This document shows positions 16,944 through 25,199 of a stretch of DNA of 64,000 nucleotides, piece by piece. The notes beneath the pieces are model-generated. The model searched no databases. It had not been told where the DNA came from and worked only from the letters and a program-made list of their open reading frames with translations. Numbering within the stretch: position 1 is the stretch's first letter; each line of letters opens with the position of its first letter. The DNA is taken from NCBI RefSeq assembly GCF_031348265.1, contig NZ_CP133771.1, forward strand, positions 3,162,001-3,226,000. Reading direction: 5' to 3'. Position numbers and translations under genes: made by a program. This DNA comes from Streptomyces collinus (GTDB lineage: Bacteria; Actinomycetota; Actinomycetes; Streptomycetales; Streptomycetaceae).

Positions 16944-17333
16944 TCAGAAGAAGACGCCGCACCTGAGCAGGACGTTCGCGTACGGTCGTGCCTCGCCCGT
17001 GCGGACGATCAGGCGGGCCCCCGCCGAGAGCTCCTTGAGCCGCTCGTGCGACACCAGGCGCAGCCCGGGGAAGTGCCCCTCCAGCAGAGCCGACGCCTCC
17101 GGGTTGGCATCCCGCAGCTCCTGCGCCGCCGTCGCCCCCTCGACCACCAGCTCGGCCAGCAGCCCGTCCAGCACCTCGGCGAACGCCGGCACCCCGGCCC
17201 GGAACGCCAGGTCCACCACCCGGGGGCCGTCGGGGATGGGCATGCCCGCGTCGCACACCAGCACCCCGTCGCCGTGGCCGAGTTCGGCCAGCGCACCGGC
17301 GAGGTGACGGTTCAGTATTCCGCTCCTCTTCAC
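16944..17333 (-). CDS. rbsD: D-ribose pyranase
   Basis: 129-residue RbsD, which interconverts beta-pyran and beta-furan forms of ribose so that RbsK can use it. Family features: MKRSGILNRHLAGALAELGHGD with the catalytic His near residue 20, VCDAGMPIPDGPRVVDLAF, and the C-terminal GEARPYANVLLRCGVFF. GTG start at 17333 overlaps the rbsK stop as GTGA, so the two are coupled. Last gene of the operon before the terminator. Confidence 0.94.
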   Translation of the reverse strand: MKRSGILNRHLAGALAELGHGDGVLVCDAGMPIPDGPRVVDLAFRAGVPAFAEVLDGLLAELVVEGATAAQELRDANPEASALLEGHFPGLRLVSHERLKELSAGARLIVRTGEARPYANVLLRCGVFF

Positions 17334-18232
17334 GGTGCGGCGACCTCCGCCGCCGTCGGGAAGGACGCCTGCGCGCCCTCCTTCGTCACGGTCGCGGCCC
17401 CCACCCGCACCGCGTACGCCGCCGCCTGGGCCAGGGCCTCACCCGCCCCCAGCCGCCAGGCCAGCGCGGCGGTGAAGGAGTCGCCCGCGCCCGTCGTGTC
17501 CACCGCGTGCACCTTCACGGCCGGGACGCGCGAGACGCCCTCCGCCGACGCCACCAGCGCGCCTTCCGCACCCAGCGTCACCACCACCGACTTCGGGCCC
17601 TTGGCGAGGAGGATCCGCGCCCAGTCCTCGGGGGTGTCCCCGACGGCGGAGTCGCCGAGGATCACCTTCGCCTCGTGCTCGTTCACGATCAGCGGGTCGC
17701 AGGCCGCCAGCACCTCCCGCGGGAGAGGGCGCGGCGGCGAGGGGTTCAGCACGAAACGGCTCTCCGGTGCCAGGCTCCGTACGGCCTCCACCACCGTCTC
17801 CAGCGGGATCTCCAGCTGCGCCGACACCACCCGGGAGCCCTGGAAGAGGCACGCGGCGGCGCTGACGTCCTCCGGGGTGAGGCGGCCGTTCGCGCCGGGT
17901 GAGACGACGATGCTGTTGTCCCCGGACGGGTCGACCGTGATCAGCGCGACGCCGGTCGGTGCGCCGCCCACCAGGACGCCCACCGTGTCGACGCCGGCCT
18001 CCCGCTGCGAGTCCAGCAGCAGCCGGCCGTGCGCGTCGTCGCCGACCCGGGCCAGGAGCGCCGTACGGGCGCCGAGCCGGGCGGCTGCCACCGCCTGGTT
18101 CGCGCCCTTGCCGCCCGGGTGGACGGCCAGGTCGGAGCCGAGCACGGTCTCGCCGGCACCGGGCCGGCGCTCCACTCCGATCACCAGGTCGGCGTTGGCC
18201 GACCCCACGACCAGGAGGTCGTAGTCGTACAT
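17330..18232 (-). CDS. rbsK: Ribokinase
   Basis: 300-residue PfkB-family kinase making ribose 5-phosphate. Motifs: VVGSANADLV (N-terminal strand), HPGGKGANQAVAAARLG near 38-54, the NEHEA-type segment (LIVNEHEAKVILGD), and TTGAGDSFTAALAWRLG with the catalytic Asp. Length is normal. It sits 74 bases after the fused permease/binding-protein gene and is coupled to rbsD. Confidence 0.95.
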   Translation of the reverse strand: MYDYDLLVVGSANADLVIGVERRPGAGETVLGSDLAVHPGGKGANQAVAAARLGARTALLARVGDDAHGRLLLDSQREAGVDTVGVLVGGAPTGVALITVDPSGDNSIVVSPGANGRLTPEDVSAAACLFQGSRVVSAQLEIPLETVVEAVRSLAPESRFVLNPSPPRPLPREVLAACDPLIVNEHEAKVILGDSAVGDTPEDWARILLAKGPKSVVVTLGAEGALVASAEGVSRVPAVKVHAVDTTGAGDSFTAALAWRLGAGEALAQAAAYAVRVGAATVTKEGAQASFPTAAEVAAP

Positions 18233-18306
18233 GAGTTGCTCCCCACGTGAGTGACATGGCCGGGCGGTCCACCGGCTGTGGGTGACCGCCCGGCCGTTCC
18301 CCGATG

Positions 18307-20256
18307 TCAGCCGCTGAAGCCGGCCACGTTCTCCTTGGTGACCACCTTCACCGGCACCTTCACCGTCTCCTCGACCTTCTCGCCCTTCAGGGCGCGCAGG
18401 GCGTTGTCCACGGCGATCTTCCCGAGCTGGGACGGCTGCTGCGCCACCGACGCGTACAGCGTGCCGCCCTCGACCGCCTTCAGTCCGTCCGGCGTGCCGT
18501 CGAAGCCGACGACCGAGACCGACTTGCCGGCCTTGGAGCCCAGGGCCTTGATCGCGCCGAGCGCCATCTCGTCGTTGGCGGCGATGACGCCCTGGACGTC
18601 CGGGTGGGCCTGGAGCAGGTTCGACATGACGTCGAGGCCCTTGGTGCGGTCGAAGTCCGCGGGCTGCTGGGCCACGACCTGGATGCCCGGGAAGGCCTTG
18701 AGACCGTTGGCGAAGCCCTGCGCGCGCTCCCGGGCCGCGGACGTGCCGGCCTGGCCCTGGAGGATCACGATCTTGCCCTTGCCGCCCAGCTTGTCGGCGA
18801 CGGTCTTGGCGGCGAGTTCACCGCCGGCGACGTTGTCGGAGGCGACGAGGGCGTCCACCGACGCCTTGTTGACGCCCCGGTCGACCGCGATGACCGGGAT
18901 CTTCGCCTTGTCGGCGGCCTTGACGGAGTTGCTCGCGGCGTCGGAGTCCACCGGGTTGACGATGATCGCGCCGAGGCCGGAACTGGTGAAGTTCTGCAGC
19001 TGGTTGGCCTGCTGGGAGGCGTCGTTCTGGGCGTCGGTGACGGTCAGGTCCACGCCCCGCTTCTCCGCCTCGGCCTGGGCGCCCGCCCGGATCTGCACGA
19101 AGAAGGGGTTGTTGAGGGTGGACAGCGACAGGCCCAGCTTCGGGCTGCTCGCGGCGGAGGTGCCGTTGTGCAGGAAGGACGTGGCGCCGACGATCGCGAC
19201 GGTGACCACGGCCGCGAGCCCGTACGTCGCCGCCTGCTTGCCCTTGCCCCCTTGGGAGGCACCGGCCACCGGGGTCGCCCCCGCCTTGCGCCGCAGCGTG
19301 TCGAACAGCACCGCGAGCGCGATGACGACACCGATGACGACCTGCTGCCAGAACGCGGAGACGTTCAGCAGGTTGAGCCCGTTGCGCAGCACGGCCAGGA
19401 TCAGCGCGCCGATGAGCGTGCCGGACGCCTTGCCGGTGCCGCCCGCGAGGGAGGCGCCGCCGATGACGACCGCGGCGATCGCGTCCAGCTCGTAGCCGTC
19501 GGCGGCCTGGGGCTGCGCGGAGGAGAGCCGGGCGGCCAGCACGACACCGGCGACGGCGGCGAAGACGCCCGAGAAGGCGTAGATGGCGAGCTTCTGCTTC
19601 TTCACGCGCAGGCCGGACAGCCGCGCGGCCTCCTCGTTGCCGCCGATCGCGTACATGGAGCGGCCGATGTAGGTCCGGCCGAGCACGAAGGCCGCGATCA
19701 GGCCCATGACGATCATGACCAGGACCGGCACGGGCAGCCAGCCGCCGAGCGTGTCGCCGAGGTGGGAGACCGAGTCGGGGAAGGCGATCGGGGAGCCCTC
19801 GGAGATCACCAGGGACAGACCGCGGGCCACGGACAGCATGGCGAGCGTGGCGATGAACGGCGGGAGCTTGCCGTAGGAGATGAGGATGCCGTTGACGAGG
19901 CCGCAGACGATGCCCGTCGCTATGGCGAGGAGGACGGCGAGGAAGACCGGGACGCCCGCGGAGGTCGCGCTCCAGGCGAGGACCGTGGCGGACAGCGCGG
20001 CGACCGAGCCGACCGACAGGTCGATGCCCGCGGAGACGATCACGAACGTGACACCGAAGGCGAGGATGGCGGTGACGGCCGCCTGCACGCCGACGTTGAG
20101 GAGGTTGTCCGTCGTCAGGAAGTCGCCGGACAGGGCCGACATCGCGATGACGAGGACGATGAGCGCGGTGAGTGCGCCGTTGTCGAGGAGGAGGCGGCGC
20201 AGGCCTCCCGAGGCGCCACCCGCGCCCGTCGTGCTCTTGAGCGTGTCAGTGGCCAC
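18307..20256 (-). CDS. rbsCB: Ribose ABC transporter permease fused to substrate-binding protein
   Basis: 649 residues, about twice a normal RbsC. Residues about 20-325 are a complete RbsC-type permease (AGIDLSVGSVAALSATVLAWS, NGILISYGKLPPFIATLAMLSVARGL, IAAVVIGGASLAGGTGKASGT). A short Gly/Lys linker and one extra hydrophobic segment (about 345-365, YGLAAVVTVAIVGATSFL) lead into a full RbsB-type binding protein from KLGLSLSTLNNPFFVQI to the end, with VNPVDSDA, GGKGKIVILQG and VVGFDGTPDGLKAV. The binding domain would be tethered outside the membrane by the extra helix instead of being a free lipoprotein. GTG start at 20256 overlaps rbsA by 11 bases. No frameshift is needed. Confidence 0.93.
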   Translation of the reverse strand: MATDTLKSTTGAGGASGGLRRLLLDNGALTALIVLVIAMSALSGDFLTTDNLLNVGVQAAVTAILAFGVTFVIVSAGIDLSVGSVAALSATVLAWSATSAGVPVFLAVLLAIATGIVCGLVNGILISYGKLPPFIATLAMLSVARGLSLVISEGSPIAFPDSVSHLGDTLGGWLPVPVLVMIVMGLIAAFVLGRTYIGRSMYAIGGNEEAARLSGLRVKKQKLAIYAFSGVFAAVAGVVLAARLSSAQPQAADGYELDAIAAVVIGGASLAGGTGKASGTLIGALILAVLRNGLNLLNVSAFWQQVVIGVVIALAVLFDTLRRKAGATPVAGASQGGKGKQAATYGLAAVVTVAIVGATSFLHNGTSAASSPKLGLSLSTLNNPFFVQIRAGAQAEAEKRGVDLTVTDAQNDASQQANQLQNFTSSGLGAIIVNPVDSDAASNSVKAADKAKIPVIAVDRGVNKASVDALVASDNVAGGELAAKTVADKLGGKGKIVILQGQAGTSAARERAQGFANGLKAFPGIQVVAQQPADFDRTKGLDVMSNLLQAHPDVQGVIAANDEMALGAIKALGSKAGKSVSVVGFDGTPDGLKAVEGGTLYASVAQQPSQLGKIAVDNALRALKGEKVEETVKVPVKVVTKENVAGFSG

Positions 20257-21766
20257 GGGAGGCCTCCTTGTCGGTGCTGGGGTTGCTTACTGCGAGCGCC
20301 ATGACGGCGTCCTGGGTCGCCTCGTCGGCGGAGAGTTCACCGGCGATCCGGCCCTGCGCCATCACCAGGACCCGGTCGCTCATGCCGAGCACCTCGGGCA
20401 GGTCGCTGGAGATCATCAGGACGGCCGCGCCGGCGGCGGTGAGTTCGTTGACGAGCTGGTAGATCTCGACCTTGGCGCCGACGTCGATGCCGCGCGTCGG
20501 CTCGTCGAGGATCAGCACCTTGGTGTCGGCGAGCAGCCACTTGCCGATGACGACCTTCTGCTGGTTGCCGCCGGAGAGGGTGCGCACGTGCTGGCCGAGG
20601 CCCGCCATCCGCACGCCGAGCTGCCGGGCGATCCGCTCGGCGGACTCGCGCTGGCCCTTGAGGTCGACGAGGCCCGCCCGCGTGGCCGAGCGCAGCGTCA
20701 CCAGGCCGAGGTTCTCCTCGACGGAGGCGTCCAGCACCAGGCCCTGGCCCTTGCGGTCCTCGGGGACGAGCCCGATCCCGGCGGTCATCGCCGCGTTGAC
20801 GTCGTACTTGGCGACCGGGGCGCCGGACACCTTCACCGTGCCCTTGTCGTAGGAGTCGGCCCCGAAGACCGCGCGGACGACCTCGGTGCGGCCGGCGCCG
20901 ACCAGTCCGGCGATGCCGACGACCTCACCGGCGTGCACCTCGAAGCCGACGTCGTGGAAGACGCCGTCCCGGGTGAGCCCCTCGACGGTGAGCAGGGGGG
21001 CGCCGCGGTCGGCCCGCTCGCGCGGGTACTGCTGCTCGATGGAGCGGCCGACCATGAGCCGGACGAGCTCGTCCTCGGGGGTGGAGGCGGGGACCTGGCC
21101 GACGCTCTTCCCGTCGCGGATGACGGTCACCCGGTCGCCGAGGGCGGCGATCTCCTCCAGGTGGTGGGTGATGAAGACGATCCCGACGCCGTCCTCGCGC
21201 AGCGTGCGCACGATCGCGAAGAGCTTGTCGACCTCCTCGGAGGTGAGCACGGCGGTCGGCTCGTCCATGATCAGCACGCGGGCGTCGAGGCTGAGGGCCT
21301 TGGCGATCTCGACCATCTGGAGGCGCGCGATGCCGAGTTCACGGACCCGGGCGCGGGGCGACACGTTCACGCCGACCCGCTGGAGCAGGACCTCGGCGTC
21401 GGCCTCCATCTTCTTCCGGTCGATCATCCCGAACCGGCGCGGCTGGCGCCCCAGGAAGATGTTCTCGGCGACCGTCAGATCCGGTACCAGGTTGAACTCC
21501 TGGTAGATCGTGGCGATCCCGAGCCGCTCGGAGTCCTGCGCACCCTGGATGCGCGTCTCCTCGCCGCCGGCCAGGATCCGCCCGGCGTCGGGGGTGTAGG
21601 CGCCGGAGAGCATCTTGATGAGGGTGCTCTTGCCGGCACCGTTCTCACCGAGCAGTACGTGCACCTCGCCGCGGCGCAGGTCGAAGTCGACGCCGTCCAG
21701 CGCGACCACGCCCGGGAAGGTCTTCCGTATGCCCTCGATGCGCAGCAACTCGTCCGCGTTGCTCAC
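20246..21766 (-). CDS. rbsA: Ribose ABC transporter ATP-binding protein
   Basis: 506-residue duplicated ATPase of the CUT2 sugar importer type. First half: Walker A GENGAGKST (40-48), Walker B LIMDEPTAVLTSEE, and a degenerate signature region (IARLQMVEIAKALSL). Second half: altered Walker A region (GIAGLVGAGRTEVVRAVFG), LSGGNQQKVVIGKWLL signature and LILDEPTRGIDVGAK. This asymmetry is normal for RbsA. GTG start at 21766 has AAAGGAG six bases upstream and overlaps the regulator stop as GTGA. Energises the RbsCB fusion. Confidence 0.95.
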   Translation of the reverse strand: MSNADELLRIEGIRKTFPGVVALDGVDFDLRRGEVHVLLGENGAGKSTLIKMLSGAYTPDAGRILAGGEETRIQGAQDSERLGIATIYQEFNLVPDLTVAENIFLGRQPRRFGMIDRKKMEADAEVLLQRVGVNVSPRARVRELGIARLQMVEIAKALSLDARVLIMDEPTAVLTSEEVDKLFAIVRTLREDGVGIVFITHHLEEIAALGDRVTVIRDGKSVGQVPASTPEDELVRLMVGRSIEQQYPRERADRGAPLLTVEGLTRDGVFHDVGFEVHAGEVVGIAGLVGAGRTEVVRAVFGADSYDKGTVKVSGAPVAKYDVNAAMTAGIGLVPEDRKGQGLVLDASVEENLGLVTLRSATRAGLVDLKGQRESAERIARQLGVRMAGLGQHVRTLSGGNQQKVVIGKWLLADTKVLILDEPTRGIDVGAKVEIYQLVNELTAAGAAVLMISSDLPEVLGMSDRVLVMAQGRIAGELSADEATQDAVMALAVSNPSTDKEASRGH

Positions 21767-22782
21767 GTCGTGCTCCTTTGCACTGGGGTGGGGTGCTCGC
21801 CGCACGAGCGGCGTACGACGAGCCGGGCGGGGAGGGTCACGGACTGGCCGGGCCGCCCCTCGATGCGGTCGACCAGGGCCCGTACGGCGGCCCGGCCCAG
21901 CTCGCCCGTGGGCTGGGCGATCGCGGTGACCGGCGGATCGGTGTGCACGAACCACCGGATGTCGTCGAACGCGGCCAGCGCGAGGTCGTCCGGGACGCGC
22001 AGACCACGCGCGCGTACGGCGTCCAGGGCGCCGAGCGCCATCAGGTTGTCCGCGGCGAAGACGACCTCGGGCGGTTCGGCCAGGTCGAGGAAGCCCTCGG
22101 TGACCAGCCGGCCGCTCTCGGCCTGGAAGTCGCCCTGCCCTATGTAGGCGTCGGGGAGTTCGAGTCCGTACGCGGCGAGCGCCTCGCGGAAGGCCTCCAC
22201 ACGCTCGCGGCCGGTCGTGGTCGCCGCCGGGCCCGCGATGATGGCGAGCCGGCGGTGCCCGAGCCCGTACAGGTGCGCCACGAGATCCCGCACGGCGGCC
22301 TGTCCGTCCGCCCGTACGACCGGCACGTCCACGCCCGGGATCCACCGGTCCACGAACACCATGGGCGTCCCGGCCCGCGCGGCCTCCAGCATCAGCGGCG
22401 AGCCGCCGTCCGTCGGGGAGACGAGCAGCCCGTCGATCCGCCGGTCCAGCAGGGTGCGTACGTGGTGGTCCTGGAGGTCCGGCCGCTCGTCGGCGTTGCC
22501 GATGATGACGCTGTAGCCGAGCGCGCGGGCCTCCTCCTCGACAGAGCGGGCCAGTTCGGTGAAGTACGGGTTCATCACGTCGCTGATGACCAGGCCGAGG
22601 GTGTGGGTCTGGTCGGTGCGCAGGGAGCGGGCGACGGCGTTCGGGCGGTAGCCCAGGGTCTCGACGGCGGCCAGCACGCGGGTGCGTGCGTCGGCGCTGA
22701 CCGACGGGTGGTCGTTCAGGACGCGCGAGACCGTGGCGACGGAGACGCCGGCCTCGGCAGCGACGTCCTTGATGCTGGCCAC
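21763..22782 (-). CDS. rbsR: LacI-family repressor of the ribose operon
   Basis: 339-residue LacI/GalR regulator. HTH at 1-25 (ASIKDVAAEAGVSVATVSRVLN), hinge around 45-60 (RPNAVARSLRTDQTHTLGLV), then a periplasmic-binding-like effector domain (VISDVMNPYFTELARSVEEEA ... FAADNLMALGALDAV). It is first in the operon and coupled to rbsA, so it should regulate its own synthesis. Two copies of TGGAATCGATTACA upstream are the probable operators. The ligand is expected to be ribose or a ribose derivative, by context only. Confidence 0.92.
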   Translation of the reverse strand: MASIKDVAAEAGVSVATVSRVLNDHPSVSADARTRVLAAVETLGYRPNAVARSLRTDQTHTLGLVISDVMNPYFTELARSVEEEARALGYSVIIGNADERPDLQDHHVRTLLDRRIDGLLVSPTDGGSPLMLEAARAGTPMVFVDRWIPGVDVPVVRADGQAAVRDLVAHLYGLGHRRLAIIAGPAATTTGRERVEAFREALAAYGLELPDAYIGQGDFQAESGRLVTEGFLDLAEPPEVVFAADNLMALGALDAVRARGLRVPDDLALAAFDDIRWFVHTDPPVTAIAQPTGELGRAAVRALVDRIEGRPGQSVTLPARLVVRRSCGEHPTPVQRSTT

Positions 22783-22834
22783 CGCCGCTCCACCTCCTCG
22801 TGGATCAGTCGGGGAGCACGGGGGTGAGTGCTCG

Positions 22835-22874
22835 TGGAATCGATTACATCGACGGGAGCATGGAATCGATTACA
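22835..22874. promoter_or_regulatory. Duplicated operator of the ribose operon
   Basis: TGGAATCGATTACA occurs exactly at 22835-22848 and 22861-22874, 26 bases apart, with the central ATCGAT as a perfect dyad in each. They lie 53 to 92 bases before the rbsR start. Two sites on nearly the same helix face suggest cooperative binding by the LacI-family protein. Confidence 0.75.
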
Positions 22875-23011
22875 CGCATCCGAATCAAGCCCCCGGCGGT
22901 ACCTCTTGACCGGATCGTGATGTCGCGGGGGGCGGCCCGGCGGGCCAGGCTGGAGGTACGGGGGTTTCCTGTGGGGCGTGCGAGGCCCTGGTGGGCCGGA
23001 GCGGAGGAACC

Positions 23012-23377
23012 ATGACGGCGGCGACCCGGAACGACGTACCTGTCGCCCTCGAAGGCGACGGCGTGGAACTGCGCATGATGCCGATCGGCGGCGGCCTGTC
23101 GGTGGGCTACATCACCCTCCCCCAGGGCACGGACATGGGCCCGGCCCTCAAGGGCCTGCCCGACGACGCCTGCCAGTGCCCGCACTGGGGCTACCTGCTC
23201 AAGGGCCGGATCAGGATGCGCACGGCCACGGGCGAGGAGGAGTACGAGGCGGGGCAGGCGTACTACTGGGGTCCCGGCCATGTGCCGGTGGCGCTGGAGG
23301 ACAGTGAGCTGGTGGAGTTCTCGCCCAGTGAGGACTTCCAGCAGGTGATCGACCACGTGGTGGCGCAGGCCGGGTGA
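23012..23377 (+). CDS. Cupin-fold protein
   Basis: 121-residue small cytosolic protein. The pattern MMPIGGGLSVGYITLPQGTD, then CPHWGYLLKGRIRMRTATGEEEYEAGQAYYWGPGHVP, is a single conserved beta-barrel (cupin) domain with an HWGYLLKGR strand and a PGH turn. The usual HxH metal pair is not complete; His near residue 57 and His near 91 could take part. Start ATG 23012 follows GCGGAGGAACC. Divergent from the ribose operon but with no obvious link to ribose. Function unknown. Confidence 0.8.
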   Translation: MTAATRNDVPVALEGDGVELRMMPIGGGLSVGYITLPQGTDMGPALKGLPDDACQCPHWGYLLKGRIRMRTATGEEEYEAGQAYYWGPGHVPVALEDSELVEFSPSEDFQQVIDHVVAQAG

Positions 23378-23421
23378 GCCGGAGCGTTTGCCGCGCCGGA
23401 GCGGCGCCGATGGGGTTCGCC

Positions 23422-23620
23422 GGGGCGGCGCCGATGAGGTTCGCCGGGCCGTGATCCGCCGGGGCCGCGGCGACGGGTTCCGCCGGGCCGGCGACCGATC
23501 GGCTGCACGCCGACAAGACCCGCCGGACCAGCGATCCACCGGCTCCACGCCGACAAGACCCGCCGGACCGGTGATTCATCGGCTCCGCCCGATGAGTTTC
23601 GCCGGGCCGGGCGGTCTTTC
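23422..23620. repeat. Degenerate 40-bp tandem repeat array
   Basis: About five units of 40 bases run end to end: 23422-23461, 23461-23500, 23501-23540, 23541-23580 and 23581-23620. The two central units differ at only a few positions, sharing CACGCCGACAAGACCCGCCG; the outer ones diverge but keep the CGCCGGGCC core and phase. Fills the gap between the cupin and DHFR-like genes. There are no unique spacers, so it is not CRISPR. Confidence 0.8.
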
Positions 23621-23645
23621 TAGCGTCGACCACAGGAGGAGCGCC

Positions 23646-24293
23646 GTGACCCAGCTGCTGCGCGTACAGAACTTCAACGTCTCGAGTGACGGATTCGGTG
23701 CCGGTGAGGGCCAGAGCCTGGAGCGGCCGTTCGGCCACGCCGATCCCGGGCAGATGTTCGCCTGGGCCGGCGCGACCGCGAGCTGGCCGAACCGCACCGA
23801 CCCGGGCGGGAGCCGCGGCCTCGACGACTACCTGGTGCGCGACTTCCACAACAACATCGGCGCCGAGATCATGGGCCGCAACAAGTTCAGCCCGCAGCGC
23901 GGCCCTTGGCAGGACCACGAGTGGAAGGGCTGGTGGGGCGACGAGCCCCCGTTCCACACGCCGGTGTTCGTCATGACCCACCACGAGCGCCCGTCGTTCA
24001 CCCTCTCCGACACCACGTTCCACTTCGTCGGCGGGGATCCGGCCGAGGTCCTCGACGAGGCGCGCAAGGCGGCCGGGGGCAAGGACGTCCGGCTCGGCGG
24101 CGGGGCGGCCACCGTCCGAGAGTTCCTGGACGCCGATCTGGTGGACACGCTGCACGTGACGGTCTCGCCCGGGGTGGTGCTCGGGTCCGGCTCACGGCTG
24201 TGGGAGTCGCCCGAGGAACTGCTCGACCGCTTCCACTGCGATGTCGTGCCGAGTCCGAGCGGGGTGATCCATCACCTGTTCTGGCGCAAGTGA
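23646..24293 (+). CDS. Dihydrofolate reductase family protein (RibD C-terminal fold)
   Basis: 215-residue DHFR/RibD_C-like protein, probably an NADPH-dependent reductase of unknown substrate. Features: VQNFNVSSDGFGAG at the N-terminus, GAEIMGRNKFSP (the conserved MGR turn), PVFVMTHHERP, and the cofactor loop KDVRLGGGAATVREFLDADLVDTLHVTVSPGVVLGSG. The GTG at 23646 has CAGGAGGAG just upstream and lies after the 40-bp repeats. A second protein of the superfamily is encoded at 30840-31412, but the two are only distantly similar. Confidence 0.9.
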   Translation: MTQLLRVQNFNVSSDGFGAGEGQSLERPFGHADPGQMFAWAGATASWPNRTDPGGSRGLDDYLVRDFHNNIGAEIMGRNKFSPQRGPWQDHEWKGWWGDEPPFHTPVFVMTHHERPSFTLSDTTFHFVGGDPAEVLDEARKAAGGKDVRLGGGAATVREFLDADLVDTLHVTVSPGVVLGSGSRLWESPEELLDRFHCDVVPSPSGVIHHLFWRK

Positions 24294-24300
24294 CGCCAGG

Positions 24301-25101
24301 TCAGGCGCCCTTGCCCCAGTCCAGCCGGTCGGCGAGCCCGGCGGCGGTGAAGGCGGCTTCCAGCGCGTCGCCGCCTTCGGTGAAGTGAGCCCAGCTGTCG
24401 TAGTGGACGGGGACGACGCGCCGGGCGCCGAGGATCTGCGCGGCCTCGGCGGCCATGGCGCTGTCCAGGACGACGACCTGGTTGTCGAAGAGGACGGGGA
24501 AGCGGGGAGCACCGGCGAAGAGCACGGCGGTGTCGACGGGGGCGAAGCGGCCGGCGATCTCGCGGACCGCGTCGAGTGAGGCGTTGTCGCCGCTGACGTA
24601 GACGGTGGGCAGGCCCTCGCCGGTCAGGACGAAGCCGACGACCTGGCCGGTGAACGGCTCGACCTGCTCGCGGGGGCCCGGGCCGTGCAGGGCGGGGACG
24701 CCGGTCACGGTGATCGTGCCGCCGTCAGGGCGGTCCAGCGCGACGGACTCCCAGTCGGCCAGGCCCCTGACCCTCTCCCCCAGGCTCTCACGCAGCCGCT
24801 CGCCGCCGCCGGGCGTGGTGAGGGTCAGGGGTATGCCGTCGAGCAGGGCCCGGCCGGAGATGTCGAGGTTGTCGGCGTGCTCGTCGTGGGAGAGCAGGAC
24901 CACGTCGATACGGCCGAGGTCGGCCGGGCTGCCGGCGGCGGGTGCGGTCTTGGTCAGGAGCGGGCCCCCGGGACGGGGGTAGTCGCCGGGCGCGTCGAAG
25001 GTCGGGTCGGTCAGGAGGCGCAGGCCGCCGTATTCGAGGACGGCGGTCGGGCCGCCGAGGACGCGGATGGGGAAGTCGGCCGTCACGGGCAGGGAAGACA
25101 T
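24301..25101 (-). CDS. MBL-fold metallo-hydrolase
   Basis: 266-residue metallo-beta-lactamase-fold hydrolase of the UlaG/RomA-like group. The metal-binding loop is LLSHDEHADNLD (HxxHxDN), with further ligands in VTGVPALHGPGP, VYVSGDNASLDAV and VVPVHYDSWAHFTEG. The substrate cannot be told from sequence. Start ATG 25101 with GAGGTG seven bases before it; two longer in-frame starts run into the operator region. Divergent from a CGNR zinc-finger gene, with shared repeats between them suggesting common control. Confidence 0.9.
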   Translation of the reverse strand: MSSLPVTADFPIRVLGGPTAVLEYGGLRLLTDPTFDAPGDYPRPGGPLLTKTAPAAGSPADLGRIDVVLLSHDEHADNLDISGRALLDGIPLTLTTPGGGERLRESLGERVRGLADWESVALDRPDGGTITVTGVPALHGPGPREQVEPFTGQVVGFVLTGEGLPTVYVSGDNASLDAVREIAGRFAPVDTAVLFAGAPRFPVLFDNQVVVLDSAMAAEAAQILGARRVVPVHYDSWAHFTEGGDALEAAFTAAGLADRLDWGKGA

Positions 25102-25108
25102 GCAGCAC

Positions 25109-25186
25109 CTCACGGATAGAAGCGATCGAACCGTGAGATGACCGTAGCCGCTTCTCACGGATAGAGGCAAGCCGTACCATGAGAAG
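25109..25186. promoter_or_regulatory. Repeated operator between MBL and CGNR genes
   Basis: CTCACGGATAGA is repeated at 25109-25120 and 25154-25165. The first copy is part of an inverted repeat, CTCACGG with CCGTGAG (25131-25137). The second overlaps CTTCTCA (25151-25157), inverted as TGAGAAG (25180-25186). They cover the divergent promoters; the adjacent CGNR protein is the natural candidate to bind. Confidence 0.65.
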
Positions 25187-25199
25187 CATGGAGGAGTCC

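Noticed and set aside
23263..23556. Minus-strand frame across the 40-bp repeats
   Set aside because: It encodes only a repetitive Arg/Pro/Gly string produced by the repeats and lacks a start signal.
23422..23620. CRISPR-like array
   Set aside because: Units are contiguous and degenerate, with no unique spacers, no leader and no cas genes.
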